Source of the DNA: Limnephilus marmoratus
Lineage: Eukaryota; Arthropoda; Insecta; Trichoptera; Limnephilidae
DNA: 64,000 nucleotides
Assembly (NCBI GenBank): GCA_917880885.1
Contig: OU862920.1
Coordinates: forward strand, 3,286,001-3,350,000
Direction: 5' to 3'
Below, piece after piece: positions 20,521 through 30,530 of the stretch. A model generated the notes under the pieces. That model saw only the letters and a program-made list of their open reading frames with translations, did no database searches and was not told where the DNA came from. Positions within the stretch are counted from its first letter, which is position 1. Each line of letters begins with the position of its first letter. Position numbers and translations under genes: made by a program.

Positions 20521-21314
20521 TAACATTCTAAATACTCATTAGAATTATACCAAATACGCCAAGTACTTTGAAAAAGCGCAGGGCTAAAAACTCAAAAGGG
20601 CGAGATTCTGAATCGAAGGGGTTAAAATAAGAGAAGAAATAAAATGATCTCTTTTAGTGTTACGTACAAAACCTGAAAGTGCATTCTAAATTTTCACATT
20701 CTTGGAAAACAATATTATGAAAAGTAATAAAACCTGGAACGCTGGTTAGTACGTCAGAAAATTCTACGCGGGTTGCTGATGATTGACATTTTAACTCTGT
20801 AATTCCGACGGCGTCTCCCAAAAGCCGCAAAAAAGGAATAAAAAACTGAGAAATCGACCGGTGAGTCGACAGATGACAGAAGGTGATGTGGGCGATGTTG
20901 GCAGTTAACACCATAGATAAATAAATCAGGTTAACCAACCACACCGGATGGCAACATTATAGAGGCCTCTACCTACGAATCTTTATCTCTTGTAGAGCTG
21001 TGATTGGCTAAAAATTCGTGACGTAGCTTGAAGTCCGTTTTCCACTGGGAGATTTGAAAACTGCAAAACAAGTGGCAGTGTTTTACTTCAAGCTATGTTA
21101 TTAGCTTCGAAATTTCGAAAGCGGCCTGACGAGTTTTTTTAGAAAAAGGCCTGTTTGAGCTAATCTTGTTAAATGCATTTTCTTGTCTCTTGTCATGAAA
21201 AATGAGAGAAGAGTGAAATTATTATACTCGAAACAGAAACTAGCAGCAGAAACCCGCTCCGCAGGTTTTTGCTGCTAGGCCCTAAAGGCGGCTTTTTGTT
21301 CGGCTTCGCCGTTG
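20521..21314. other. Unassigned, flank of Copia insertion
   Basis: No gene is recognised. Near 21255-21310 the stretch ACCCGCTCCGCAGGTTTTTG resembles 35448-35470, showing that the Copia element inserted into a copy of a dispersed repeat. Confidence 0.4.
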
Positions 21315-21319
21315 GTGGC

Positions 21320-21476
21320 TGTTAGTTCGTAATTAAATATACTCAATTATAAGGTACAAACGTATTTTATTGTCAGGTAAACAATACACTAGTTGACACA
21401 ATTTCAAACAGAAGAAAAATAACAAAAGAAGATTGTTCCGGAACTATCAGTGTTGCCAGCATCAAATATTCCAACA
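21320..21476 (-). repeat. Copia 3' LTR
   Basis: 157 bases, the downstream LTR on the minus strand, starting TGTTGGAATATTTGATGC and ending CGAACTAACA in that orientation. It matches the other LTR base for base as far as I can read. Confidence 0.95.
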
Positions 21477-21484
21477 CCCTCCCT
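21477..21484 (-). promoter_or_regulatory. Polypurine tract of the Copia element
   Basis: On the minus strand AGGGAGGG abuts the 3' LTR, the usual primer position for plus-strand DNA synthesis. It overlaps the last bases of the coding frame. Confidence 0.85.
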
Positions 21485-24400
21485 ATTTGATGATACCCTG
21501 ATTGCAAATGCATCTCATCAATTTCTCTCTATCCAAAGCTTTGGTGAGAGAGTCGGCTACCATTTTAGTTGTAGGGATGTATTTGAATTCAATTAGTTGG
21601 CACTGGATCTTCTCACGAAGGAAGTGATGTCGCACATCTATATGTTTGGTTCTGGCTTGGTAACACCCATTCACGGCTAGATTTGCCGCTCCCTGGTTGT
21701 CCACGTGGATAACTGTAGGAGTGTCATATACTGCACTGTCGATTTCCTGAGCCAGACCTCTTAACCACAATGCCTCCTGTGTCGCAGCAGACATGGACAT
21801 GTACTCTGCTTCGGTTGTCGATAGCGCCACAGTTGGTTGTTTTTTTGTCCCCCAAGAAACAGCTCCTTTACATTTAGTAAAAATGTAGCCTGTCACAGAT
21901 CGCCTTTCGTCACAATCACTGGCCCAATCAGCATCACAGAAACCAACAATTGAAGAGGGTATGCATCCATCAAACTCCAGTTTCCAATCTGCAGTACCCT
22001 TTAAGTAACGCATAATTCGTTTGACTGCAGCCCAGTGCGCTTGACCTGGATTGTTATTGAAACGACTCACATAACTAACCGCAAATGAAATGTCAGGTCG
22101 GGTAACTTGAGAGGCAAATAACAAACTACCGACTGCCTCTTGGTACGGAATATTTTTCATCATGGCTGAGGTGTTCTCATCTTTTGGTGATTGCTGTTTC
22201 GAGAGTTTTTCATTAGGACTTAGTGGTGTGTCCACAGGGTTGCATCCATACATATTGAAGCGCTTCAGAACCTGTTCAATATAGCTCTGTTGACTTATCC
22301 ACAGCTTCTTGTTTTGCCTGTCTCGAGTCAACTGGAATCCCAACACATATTTGGCTTCACCGATATCAGTCATTTTGAAACTTTCTTTGAGCTGATTTTT
22401 AACAGCATATTTTTGTGATTTGTCGCTAGAAAAAATAAGTAGATCATCCACCCAAACAGCAATGATCAACACAGTCGCATTTTCATTTTTCACATACACA
22501 CATGGATCATATCTTGACTGTTGAAACCCAATATTCTTCAGGCATGCATCCAATTTTATGTTCCAAACACGGCTTGATTGTTTTAATCCATATAGGCTTT
22601 TCCTTAGGCGACAAACTTTATCAGACTTTTGGTATCCTGTTGGTTGGTACATGTAGATTTCCTCCTGAAGATCGCCCTGGAGAAATGCTGAAACAGCGTC
22701 CATCTGATCTATGTCCAAATCAAGTTCAGCCGCTAATGCCATTAAGTATCGAATGGAGCTGTATCGGACCACAGGTGAGAAGGTTTCTTCGAAATCCAAA
22801 CCCTTTCTTTGAGCACAACCTTTCACTACTAGACGAGCCTTACGCTGGACTATATCCCCATTTGCATCTCTCTTTGTGCGAAAAACCCATTTGCTGTTTA
22901 AAGGTTTTCTGTCAGATGGAAGATCGACCAGTTCCCATGTGTTGTTATCCATTTGTGATTCCATTTCACGGTCCATTGCTTCAATCCAAAGTTGTTTATC
23001 TGATCGCTCCATTGCCTCCTCAATGGTCAAGGGATCTGAGGGTTCATCACTAACACCAGTATAAACTACAAAATCATCATATTTTTTGGGAAGATTCCTA
23101 ACCCTGTCCTGCCTTCTTAGACCAGACTGTAAGTCTGCAACGTGCGGATTTAGGAAGTCTTCAGTATCCCGTATATCCGCAATGTCCTCTGAATCCACTG
23201 AGCCAACTTTTTCGGGTGATTCCTTAGATACAATATCTTCATTTATTGAGGAACATTCATCTTCCGCTGCAGGAAAGAAAGATTCTCTTGAATTATCCTG
23301 TTTCCCTGCGAGGAGTGAAACTCCTTCCTCATTCTCAGAGAAAATGACATCTCTTGATGCAAAAATACAATTATTGTTAGGGTCATACAAACGATAAGCC
23401 TTGGACAGAAGACTATATCCCATCATAATGCATGGTTTTGATTTAGGATCTAACTTTTTTCGGTGTGCATCCGGAATGTGTGCATAGGCTTTGCAGCCAA
23501 ATACCCTTACATGTTTTACAGTAGGTTTTCTTCCTGACCACATTTCCTCGGGAGTTTTATCCACATTTTTGCTGGGCGAACGATTCATCAAGTAGACTGT
23601 AGTGAAGACTGATTCAGCCCAAAAAATATTTGGGAGGTTAGCTTCAATCAAAAGACACCTGGCACGCTCCAGGATTGATCTATTCAGTCTTTCCGCCCGA
23701 CCATTCTGTTCCGGTGTATATGGAACTGTGGTTTGGTGTTCAATACCACAATCACGCAGGATTTTGTCTAATCGCTTATTGCAAAATTCACCTCCATTAT
23801 CAGTACGAAGAGTCTTGATTCTCTTTCCAGTTTGCGTTTCAACATGTTTTTTAAATGTTTCAAAACACTCTGCCACCTGATCTTTTGTCACAAGAAAATA
23901 TACAAAGGATTTTCTACTGAAATCATCCAAAAAAGTGAGAATATATCTAGAGCCAGATAATGAATTTGTCTGCATTGGTCCTACAAGATCTGAGTGGATC
24001 ACTTCAAGTAGTCTTGCAGCTCTAGAGTTGCTCGATTGGAAAGGCAACCTGTGGCCCTTCCCTTTCACACAAACTTCACATACATCTGGTGGGTTACACG
24101 AGGAAAACTGAATTCCATGAGCTAATCCATTTTTCAATTTATTTAAACTGTCATAATTTAGGTGGGCCATTCTTCTGTGCCAAAGAGTGCTATCATTAGC
24201 TTTTGTTTGAACAGCGAAGCCAACATTACTTTGCACATCCAATTTAAATAAATTATTCACTAGTGATGCTGTTCCAATTATTTGATTGTTACGATTTAAA
24301 ATTTTTGCTCCAGTTGAATTAAAAACCACAGAATTACCTTTGCTAACAATTTTACTAACAGATAGCAAATTTACTTTCACTTGTGGAACATAAAACACAT

Positions 24401-25433
24401 CACTTACATTTATTGTTTCTCCACAAGGTGTGATTAATTGCAGGTTTCCAACTGTGTCGCTGATCATTTGATCACCATTGGCAGTAGTGATACCTAACTG
24501 GGAAGATTTTTTGATTTTATTTAATAAATTATTATCAGTCATTGTTAAATGTGCAGAAGCCCCCGAATCGAGAAACCATTCATCAGCTGATTTAGAAGTC
24601 ACGGAAAAAGCAGTGTACATTGAACTTTGTTTGTTTCCACAGTTTTTTGTATCAAATGTCACCTCGCAGTTTCGGGCTATATGACCATTTCTGTTGCATC
24701 GGTAACAGCGGAGTCCCTTTTTATAATCTGCAGGGTTGGGAGTAATTATTTCCTCCGATCTGTTTCTGGATGAACTGTTTTTTGCCGCCTCTCTGGAACT
24801 GCGACTACCCGATCCAGAAACACTGTATTTTACCCATCTGGGCGAGCCAGATCCGTACATAGCAATGTCATTGGGATTTTCTAATGTTGAATTATTATGC
24901 GAAACATCTTGTAGTAATTTTGTCTTTATTGCATCCCCAGTCACTTTTATTCCAGAGCTCTCTATGCCCATAATCATGGGGGTGTACTTTTCTGGAAGTC
25001 CCGCAAGAAGAATGGTACCTATCCATTCATCATCAACTTTCAAACCAATATTAGTCAATTTCAGGGCAGTAGTAATAATTTTATCGACGTAATCTTCAAC
25101 AGACTTACAGTTTTCTAACTTTGTTGTAATTAGGGTCCTTAGTAACCCGACGCGCCGTGTAAGACCTTTATCGTCGTAAGCAGTAGCAAGATTGTCCCAG
25201 GCTTCTTTCGCGGTTGTAGCAGACTGGACATGAACATAGTTAACAGGTTCAATCAACAAAACAATCTTGGAACGACATTTTTTAACCTTTTTCTGGTCTG
25301 ATTCCGTACCTTCGACACATTCCCATAATTCCTGGTCTTCTAAATATGCTTGAGCTGCGAACTTCCAGATGTCATAGTTCTCACGGCCCCTCAGCTTTTC
25401 AATAGGGAGTTGGAACGACATTGTTCGATTCAA
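21483..25433 (-). CDS. Copia Gag-Pol polyprotein, 1316 aa, intact
   Basis: Domain order is that of Ty1/copia. Gag (UBN2-like, ~5-190). Zinc knuckle C243, C246, H251, C256. Aspartic protease WFLDSGASAH with D289. Integrase zinc motif H419, H424, C452, C455 and catalytic D482, D545, E581 (DD35E). Reverse transcriptase with D912 in the QMDAVSAFLQG box and VDD at 995-997. RNase H with D1167 (FCDADW), E1210 (TEAEY) and D1245 (HVDNQGA). Integrase before RT fixes the superfamily. All catalytic residues are present and no stop interrupts the frame. The start at 25433 is the first Met and leaves a 74-base leader after the 5' LTR. Gag and Pol are fused in one frame with no visible frameshift; how the Gag:Pol ratio is set is unknown. 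Confidence 0.97.
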   Translation of the reverse strand: MNRTMSFQLPIEKLRGRENYDIWKFAAQAYLEDQELWECVEGTESDQKKVKKCRSKIVLLIEPVNYVHVQSATTAKEAWDNLATAYDDKGLTRRVGLLRTLITTKLENCKSVEDYVDKIITTALKLTNIGLKVDDEWIGTILLAGLPEKYTPMIMGIESSGIKVTGDAIKTKLLQDVSHNNSTLENPNDIAMYGSGSPRWVKYSVSGSGSRSSREAAKNSSSRNRSEEIITPNPADYKKGLRCYRCNRNGHIARNCEVTFDTKNCGNKQSSMYTAFSVTSKSADEWFLDSGASAHLTMTDNNLLNKIKKSSQLGITTANGDQMISDTVGNLQLITPCGETINVSDVFYVPQVKVNLLSVSKIVSKGNSVVFNSTGAKILNRNNQIIGTASLVNNLFKLDVQSNVGFAVQTKANDSTLWHRRMAHLNYDSLNKLKNGLAHGIQFSSCNPPDVCEVCVKGKGHRLPFQSSNSRAARLLEVIHSDLVGPMQTNSLSGSRYILTFLDDFSRKSFVYFLVTKDQVAECFETFKKHVETQTGKRIKTLRTDNGGEFCNKRLDKILRDCGIEHQTTVPYTPEQNGRAERLNRSILERARCLLIEANLPNIFWAESVFTTVYLMNRSPSKNVDKTPEEMWSGRKPTVKHVRVFGCKAYAHIPDAHRKKLDPKSKPCIMMGYSLLSKAYRLYDPNNNCIFASRDVIFSENEEGVSLLAGKQDNSRESFFPAAEDECSSINEDIVSKESPEKVGSVDSEDIADIRDTEDFLNPHVADLQSGLRRQDRVRNLPKKYDDFVVYTGVSDEPSDPLTIEEAMERSDKQLWIEAMDREMESQMDNNTWELVDLPSDRKPLNSKWVFRTKRDANGDIVQRKARLVVKGCAQRKGLDFEETFSPVVRYSSIRYLMALAAELDLDIDQMDAVSAFLQGDLQEEIYMYQPTGYQKSDKVCRLRKSLYGLKQSSRVWNIKLDACLKNIGFQQSRYDPCVYVKNENATVLIIAVWVDDLLIFSSDKSQKYAVKNQLKESFKMTDIGEAKYVLGFQLTRDRQNKKLWISQQSYIEQVLKRFNMYGCNPVDTPLSPNEKLSKQQSPKDENTSAMMKNIPYQEAVGSLLFASQVTRPDISFAVSYVSRFNNNPGQAHWAAVKRIMRYLKGTADWKLEFDGCIPSSIVGFCDADWASDCDERRSVTGYIFTKCKGAVSWGTKKQPTVALSTTEAEYMSMSAATQEALWLRGLAQEIDSAVYDTPTVIHVDNQGAANLAVNGCYQARTKHIDVRHHFLREKIQCQLIEFKYIPTTKMVADSLTKALDREKLMRCICNQGIIK

Positions 25434-25496
25434 ATGTTAATCACAATTTTATACTAAAAGTCATTGATCACAACACAGTGTCTTTAAGCATGATGT

Positions 25497-25507
25497 GGCC
25501 CATAACC
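25497..25507 (-). promoter_or_regulatory. Primer binding site for a half-tRNA initiator Met
   Basis: The minus strand reads GGTTATGGGCC directly after the 5' LTR. This is complementary to GGCCCATAACC, the anticodon-loop region of initiator tRNA-Met. Drosophila copia is known to prime from a cleaved 5' half of that tRNA at the same position. Confidence 0.8.
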
Positions 25508-25664
25508 TGTTAGTTCGTAATTAAATATACTCAATTATAAGGTACAAACGTATTTTATTGTCAGGTAAACAATACACTAGTTGACACAATTTCAAACAGA
25601 AGAAAAATAACAAAAGAAGATTGTTCCGGAACTATCAGTGTTGCCAGCATCAAATATTCCAACA
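25508..25664 (-). repeat. Copia 5' LTR
   Basis: 157 bases, upstream LTR on the minus strand, expected to hold promoter and polyadenylation signals of the element. Followed by the primer binding site. Confidence 0.95.
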
Positions 25665-25669
25665 GTGGC

Positions 25670-26002
25670 TCGAGGCTTTGAGCATTGGTTACCATTTTAT
25701 AAAGCCAAAAGGAACTGGTTCCAAAAATAACTGGTTCCTCTGATTCAGTGACAGCTAGGAACAAAGTAACCGTGACAGGCAATGACGTCACATATAATAT
25801 ATAGACGCGTGGTATTATTAATCACAACTGCCAGTTATAATAATAACCATATTATCGTCAATCTCTCCATATCCAGATGATTCACGAAATTACAAATCCA
25901 ACAGTACTTACGCCTGTCTGGCGATGCTCTTCATCAGCTGTTAAAGTAAGTGGCGCCGTCTTTCGGCATTGCTTTAATTCGGTTCAATTACAAAAGTAGA
26001 AT
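25670..26002. other. Unassigned flank
   Basis: Continuation of the repeat interrupted by Copia, then unique-looking DNA. No gene is recognised. Confidence 0.35.
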
Positions 26003-26467
26003 TGTATGCAAACTCCACGTACGAAAACGGTTTTGCGTAAGGTGCGGCGTCAGAGTTGCATCCTTAGCCGGATTCTTAAATTTAAACGGTACAGTCTTTA
26101 GGCTATTAATACAAGTACTCACTAAGGAAGTTGATAAATTTAATAAACTATATTTGGACAAATTTACTAAACATATCTTCATCTTTTGTATTAATGTATC
26201 TTAGTAATTAAAAGTATGATTTATAGAAATTTTACGAACCATCGCAACTCGTAATATTATTTAATTATTTAAAAAAAAACTTTTTCTATCTTTTCATCAT
26301 TGTTACCGACTTACAAATATTGATTCTTTATTACAAAAGTGGCTATTCTTATTATTTTGTTCACAGATTTTCTTAATTTTATCGTTTCATTGGAAATAAG
26401 CAAATAAGGTTTGTTTGCTGTAGTAGGAATCTTCTCAACTTGAAATATATTTTACATTTTTGTTTTA

Positions 26468-26870
26468 TATTAAGGCTCCGCAACCGGGCCCGAAAAGAAG
26501 AAGATGAAGAGATGCGAAATTACGAATGTTAGAGGAGAGCGCTAATATTTACAGCGACAAAATCGATGCGAAAATGTTTAATAAAACACGACTTGTTTAA
26601 AATAGAGCAAAAATCTCATGGGGGCTGTGTCAAGTACAATTTAAAGAAACATTGTGAATTTTTTCATTCATATAACTTTTAAAATAACCGAAACAGACTT
26701 GAAAAAAATTATTTTCGGAGCATATTTTGCGATTTTTTTCTATCGAGGGAATTTCATATGATTTGCGTTTCGGCGTGGGGAATGTATAGATATTATCTTC
26801 TAAAATAACATATATTTTTTAAAGAGCTTATAAACTTCAAATATTTAAGGGGGATATGCAAGAAATCGGT
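26468..26870. repeat. Dispersed repeat inserted in the left arm (also at 43500-43870)
   Basis: TTTCTATCGAGGGAATTTCA and AAAATAACATATATTTTT occur here and again at 43708-43790 in the same order and spacing. The start (GAAAAGAAGAAGATGAAGAG) resembles 43580-43600. It is absent from the right arm, so it entered after the inverted duplication or was lost from the other arm. Confidence 0.6.
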
Positions 26871-26874
26871 AGAA

Positions 26875-27175
26875 ATTCGGGTAGCGGACCCTTAACTCCA
26901 CACAGGAAGCCTGGAGGAAAATAATTTCCCTCAGAGCCTGTGTCATCTGAGATGTGTGGAGGGTCATTTTGAGGAGAGGAAGGAATGAACATTGGTCTTG
27001 AAGAGACCCATGTTGTAGGAAGGAGGAAACACAGAGGCCGGCAAATCGTTCCACAGCCGAGCTGTTGAACTCAAGGGCGAATCGAAGAAGCGGCCCGTTC
27101 TCATGTGACAAATATCAATCGTGTACATACATATGTTGGGCGCGCGTTTGGCGTGTTTCGCGACTATGCACTTAT
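26875..27175 (-). pseudogene. LINE 3' coding end, left-arm copy
   Basis: The minus strand encodes SAVERFAGLCVSSFLQHGSL in one frame and, in another, a diverged form of the ARLWNDLPASVF motif near the C-terminus of many insect LINE reverse transcriptases. Frameshifted and truncated. Confidence 0.65.
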
Positions 27176-27207
27176 TCTTTACCTATCATTAAACATTTTC
27201 AACGTGC

Positions 27208-28550
27208 ATCGTTAAGTTATTTGCATATATTAGAAATACTTATTATATTTTTTCATTGTTGCAATATTATAATATTTAAATATCGTATTTGTATTATTTG
27301 TTTTTGATTTGTTATCTGCACAACTTCATAAGTCTTTCTCAACTATTTCATACTGTTTTACGAGCTAACTAGAGCTGTATTTTATATGTTGTTGCTATAC
27401 CTTATACTTTATACTATGTTACTATACCTTATACTTTATATTATGTAAAGGCCGAAAGGCGTTAATATAATAATAATTGGATAATTCATAGAGCGCCGTT
27501 TTTGTGAAAAATCGAAATGCACACATACGAGTCGAATTAAAGTCGATATAATGTAGTTTTTTTTTTAACAGTAACAATGTGGTATACAATTGGAAAAGGT
27601 AGAAAAAGTAGGGGACGCCCGAGGAAGACTTATCTGCACAGGAATGATATGCGGATATATAATTCTGAACAAAAATATTATTTCTATAACTACACCCAGT
27701 TTGCAGGTAACCACCTCAAAAGTTAACACTATAACCCTGTCATATAACTGTCCCGGAATGAATACCTTTTTGTTTAGCAAGTAAAAAAAATCAATTATTT
27801 TATATTTTAAGCATCGGTTTGCTACCTCCTTCCTTCTTGTATTCATAAGTGTCAATTCTCAATAATAATAATACACATAAGATGAAAATATTAAAAATAT
27901 AAATATTTTATAATAAAAAATAAATAAAAAAACTTATTTAATTTATGTAATAAAAAAAAAAAAATAAAAACATATTTAATAATAATAATTGGATAATTAT
28001 AGAGCACCGTTTTTTTTAATAAATTAAATATGTTTTTTTTTTATTTTATAATAAAAAATAAATAAATAACATTTAATTTATATAATAAAAAAAATATATT
28101 TAATAATAATAATTGGATTATTTGTAGAGCACCGTTTTTTATATAATAATTTTTTTATATAGCAATTAATAATATAATTAATTTTTTATATAATAACTTT
28201 TTTATATTAGATATATAAAAAACGTATTTATTTAAACGCATTTTTTTTATTTTTTTTATTATTGTATAATAAAAAAATACATAAAAAACATATCAAAAAT
28301 AATAATTGGATAATTTGTAGAGCACCGTTTTTGTGAAAAATCAATGAAGATCTTAATGTAATGGAATATTTCAGTTCAATTTTCATCCATTTTCCGAACT
28401 GCCGGCATGTGATTTATCGCACAGATGATTAAAATGATTACAATGCACACAATAACAAAAATTAAGTTAACCAATTCAAAAATTTACTTTGCTTTATAAG
28501 CATGTGATGAGCTTGTTCTTTTGTAGACCAATTTTTTTTACCTGCCCACG
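27208..28550. repeat. AT-rich centre of the inverted repeat with direct repeats
   Basis: The motif AATAATAATTGGATAATT followed by AGAGC(A/G)CCGTTTTT occurs near 27467, 27980, 28098 and 28300. Between 27880 and 28300 the sequence is nearly pure A/T. A stretch TACCTGCCCACGCCC near 28541 recurs at 58348, and GCTACCTCCTTCCTTCTTGT near 27821 has a relative at 58224. No gene. Confidence 0.6.
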
Positions 28551-29328
28551 CCCGTGCACGTTGAAAATGTTTAATGGTAGATAAAGCATAAGTGCGTAGT
28601 CAGGAAACACGCCAAACGCTTGCCCAACATGTCTACACGATTGACATTTGTCACATGAGAGCGGGTGGCTTCTTCGACACGCTCTTGTGTTCGACAGCTC
28701 GGCTGTGGAACGATTTGCCGGCCTCTGTGTTTCTTCCTTCCTACAACATGGGTATCTTCAAAACCAATGTTGATTCCTTCCTCTCCTCAAAAAGACCCTC
28801 CACACAGCATCTCAGATAGGCTCTGAGGGAAATTATTTTCCTCCGGGCTTCCTGTGTGGAGTGAAAGTAAAACAAAAAAAGTAAAATATATTTCAAGTTA
28901 AGAAGATAGGTAGATACTACAGCAAACAAACCTCATTTCCAATGAAACAATAAAATTATGAAAATCTGTGAACAAAATAATAAGAATAGCCACTTTTGTA
29001 ATATAGTACCATTATTTGTAAGTTGGTAACAATGATGAAAAGATATATATTTTTTTTAAATAATTAAATAATATTATAGGTTGTGATGGTTCATAAAATT
29101 ACTAAAAGTAAATCAAACATTTAATTACTAAGATGCATTAATAGGTGATGAGGTAGAGGTATGTTTAGTAAATTTGTCGATGGAGTTTATTAAATTTATC
29201 AAAGAACTTCCTTAGTGAGTACTTATATTAATTGCCTAAAGACTGCACCGTTGAATTTTAAGAATCCGGCTAAGAATGCAACTCTGACACCGCGCCTTAC
29301 GCACAACCGTTTTCGTACGTTTGTATAC
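28551..29328. repeat. Right arm of the large inverted repeat
   Basis: It is complementary to 26003-27207 except for the left-arm insertion. It contains a LINE end (28592-28819) followed immediately by the outer sequence, giving the uninterrupted form of the arm. Confidence 0.8.
28592..28819 (+). pseudogene. LINE 3' coding end, right-arm copy
   Basis: The frame reads HMRAGGFFDTLLCSTARLWN then DLPASVFLPSYN and FKTNVDSFLSSKR, the conserved C-terminal stretch of a LINE reverse transcriptase polyprotein. Only the last 70 or so codons are present. Similar tails are seen at 26875-27175, 38990-39115 and 56250-56400. Confidence 0.75.
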
Positions 29329-30384
29329 AAAGTCATAATTCGTGGTTCGGCTCGCAGGTTAGGCTCGCATTTGTACATGCAGCCTAACAATTAAACAAAT
29401 AGCGGTAAAAGTAAACCAATTTACTAATTAAATTTATGTCTTTTATTTCATTTTATGTACCTATCACTAACTTTAATGAACAAGTATATCATTTAAGAGG
29501 GAATAATTAGACTCACCCGGAAATATATCAATTTTTTAATCAAATTCTCGACGTATCAACTCTTTTCAGCAAAAAAATACAAATTCATTTCGAAAGATTG
29601 TTATTTTATCTAGTAGATACAGTTATTTATTTATTTGTTTATTTATTGACGCCCTATTGGGCTTTTACATATAAAATACAAATTTCATTTATAACAGCAG
29701 TATAACACAAAATAAAAAAAAAGATTAAAAAATATACAAATAAAGCATAAACTCAATGTAAAATAATAGGAATACATCTAATGCTAATTCCACATGCATG
29801 ACTTTAGGGAACTCGTATGTACATATACCTACGAGCAACAAAAACATTAAAAATAATCAAAACACATTAATTTTTACTTAATTACTCGTTGTATGCTTTT
29901 GAAATAAGAACAATAAAAAAAAAACAATTAAAAAAACAATATGTTTTAAATATTGAAAATTCTGTTTATTTTTATCGTTATACGGTTATACTTACACCGT
30001 TGGTCGTTTTAGATTTGTAAAATATTCAAACAAAAGGTTGTATTATACAACACACATTTCAAGTCATAACTACAGTCAAATAAATCAATAAACTATCCAC
30101 GAAAGCCACTATTCAGATTTTTAATTTTAGTTCAAATAAAATCATTTTAAAAAATCCGCGCACATATGTGACGAAAATACTTCAGTTTGTCTATTTATTT
30201 GAGGTCTTACAAACTAAAACTTTGCATATTTGAGAGTTTTTTTACACATTTATTTTGTTTAGACGTTATTGAATAATTATAATATTAGGAACATAAAAAA
30301 TAATCACAAAAAATACCTAAATTTAATTATTTTATCATTACGCGTTTGCGCACTTTTATTGCTAACTTGAGTGTAGCTAATTTG
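29329..30384. other. AT-rich intergenic DNA with a LINE-like 3' tail
   Basis: At 29625-29700 the plus strand reads TTATTTATTTATTTG, then ACGCCCTATTGGGCTTTTAC, which on the minus strand looks like a LINE 3' end with a TAAA-type tail. Otherwise no gene or RNA is recognised. Confidence 0.4.
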
Positions 30385-30530
30385 GGCCAAGACCTGGACA
30401 AATCTCATCCCATGAACCCGGGCACCCCTGCTAAATCACCAAACGTAGCGAACCACTTGTGATGATCTATGACGGAGCTGTTGGTTATTCAATAAATGGT
30501 TCCCGGGGCGGCGGTACCCATGCCCGACTC
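30385..30530. repeat. Dispersed repeat fragment (family of 8370-8640 and 61695)
   Basis: It contains GGACAAATCTCATCCCATGA, ACCCGGGCACCCCTGCT and AATAAATGGTTCCCGGGGCG. The first two match 8565-8600; the last is the reverse complement of a stretch at 61710-61735. Confidence 0.55.

Larger units (their letters stand above)
21315..25669 (-). mobile_element. Intact Copia LTR retrotransposon with target site duplication
   Basis: Two 157-base LTRs (21320-21476 and 25508-25664) are identical by eye and begin TG and end CA. The direct repeat GTGGC flanks them (21315-21319 and 25665-25669), the expected 5-bp duplication. Between them is a single unbroken Gag-Pol frame on the minus strand. Identical LTRs mean a recent insertion. 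There are no nested insertions. The element appears competent to transpose; promoter activity is inferred only. Confidence 0.97.
26003..27207. repeat. Left arm of a large inverted repeat
   Basis: The reverse complement of this stretch aligns with 28551-29328. Outer match: ACGTACGAAAACGGTT here against AACCGTTTTCGTACGT at 29310. Inner match: CGTGCATCG/GTTTAATGATAGG against GTGCACGTTGAAAATG at 28555. It is longer than the right arm because of an insertion of about 400 bases at roughly 26468-26870. Arms look about 80-85 percent identical. Confidence 0.8.

Noticed and set aside
22502..25092. Plus-strand frames of 60-183 codons opposite the Copia polyprotein
   Set aside because: Shadows of the antisense strand of an intact coding region; no motif of their own.
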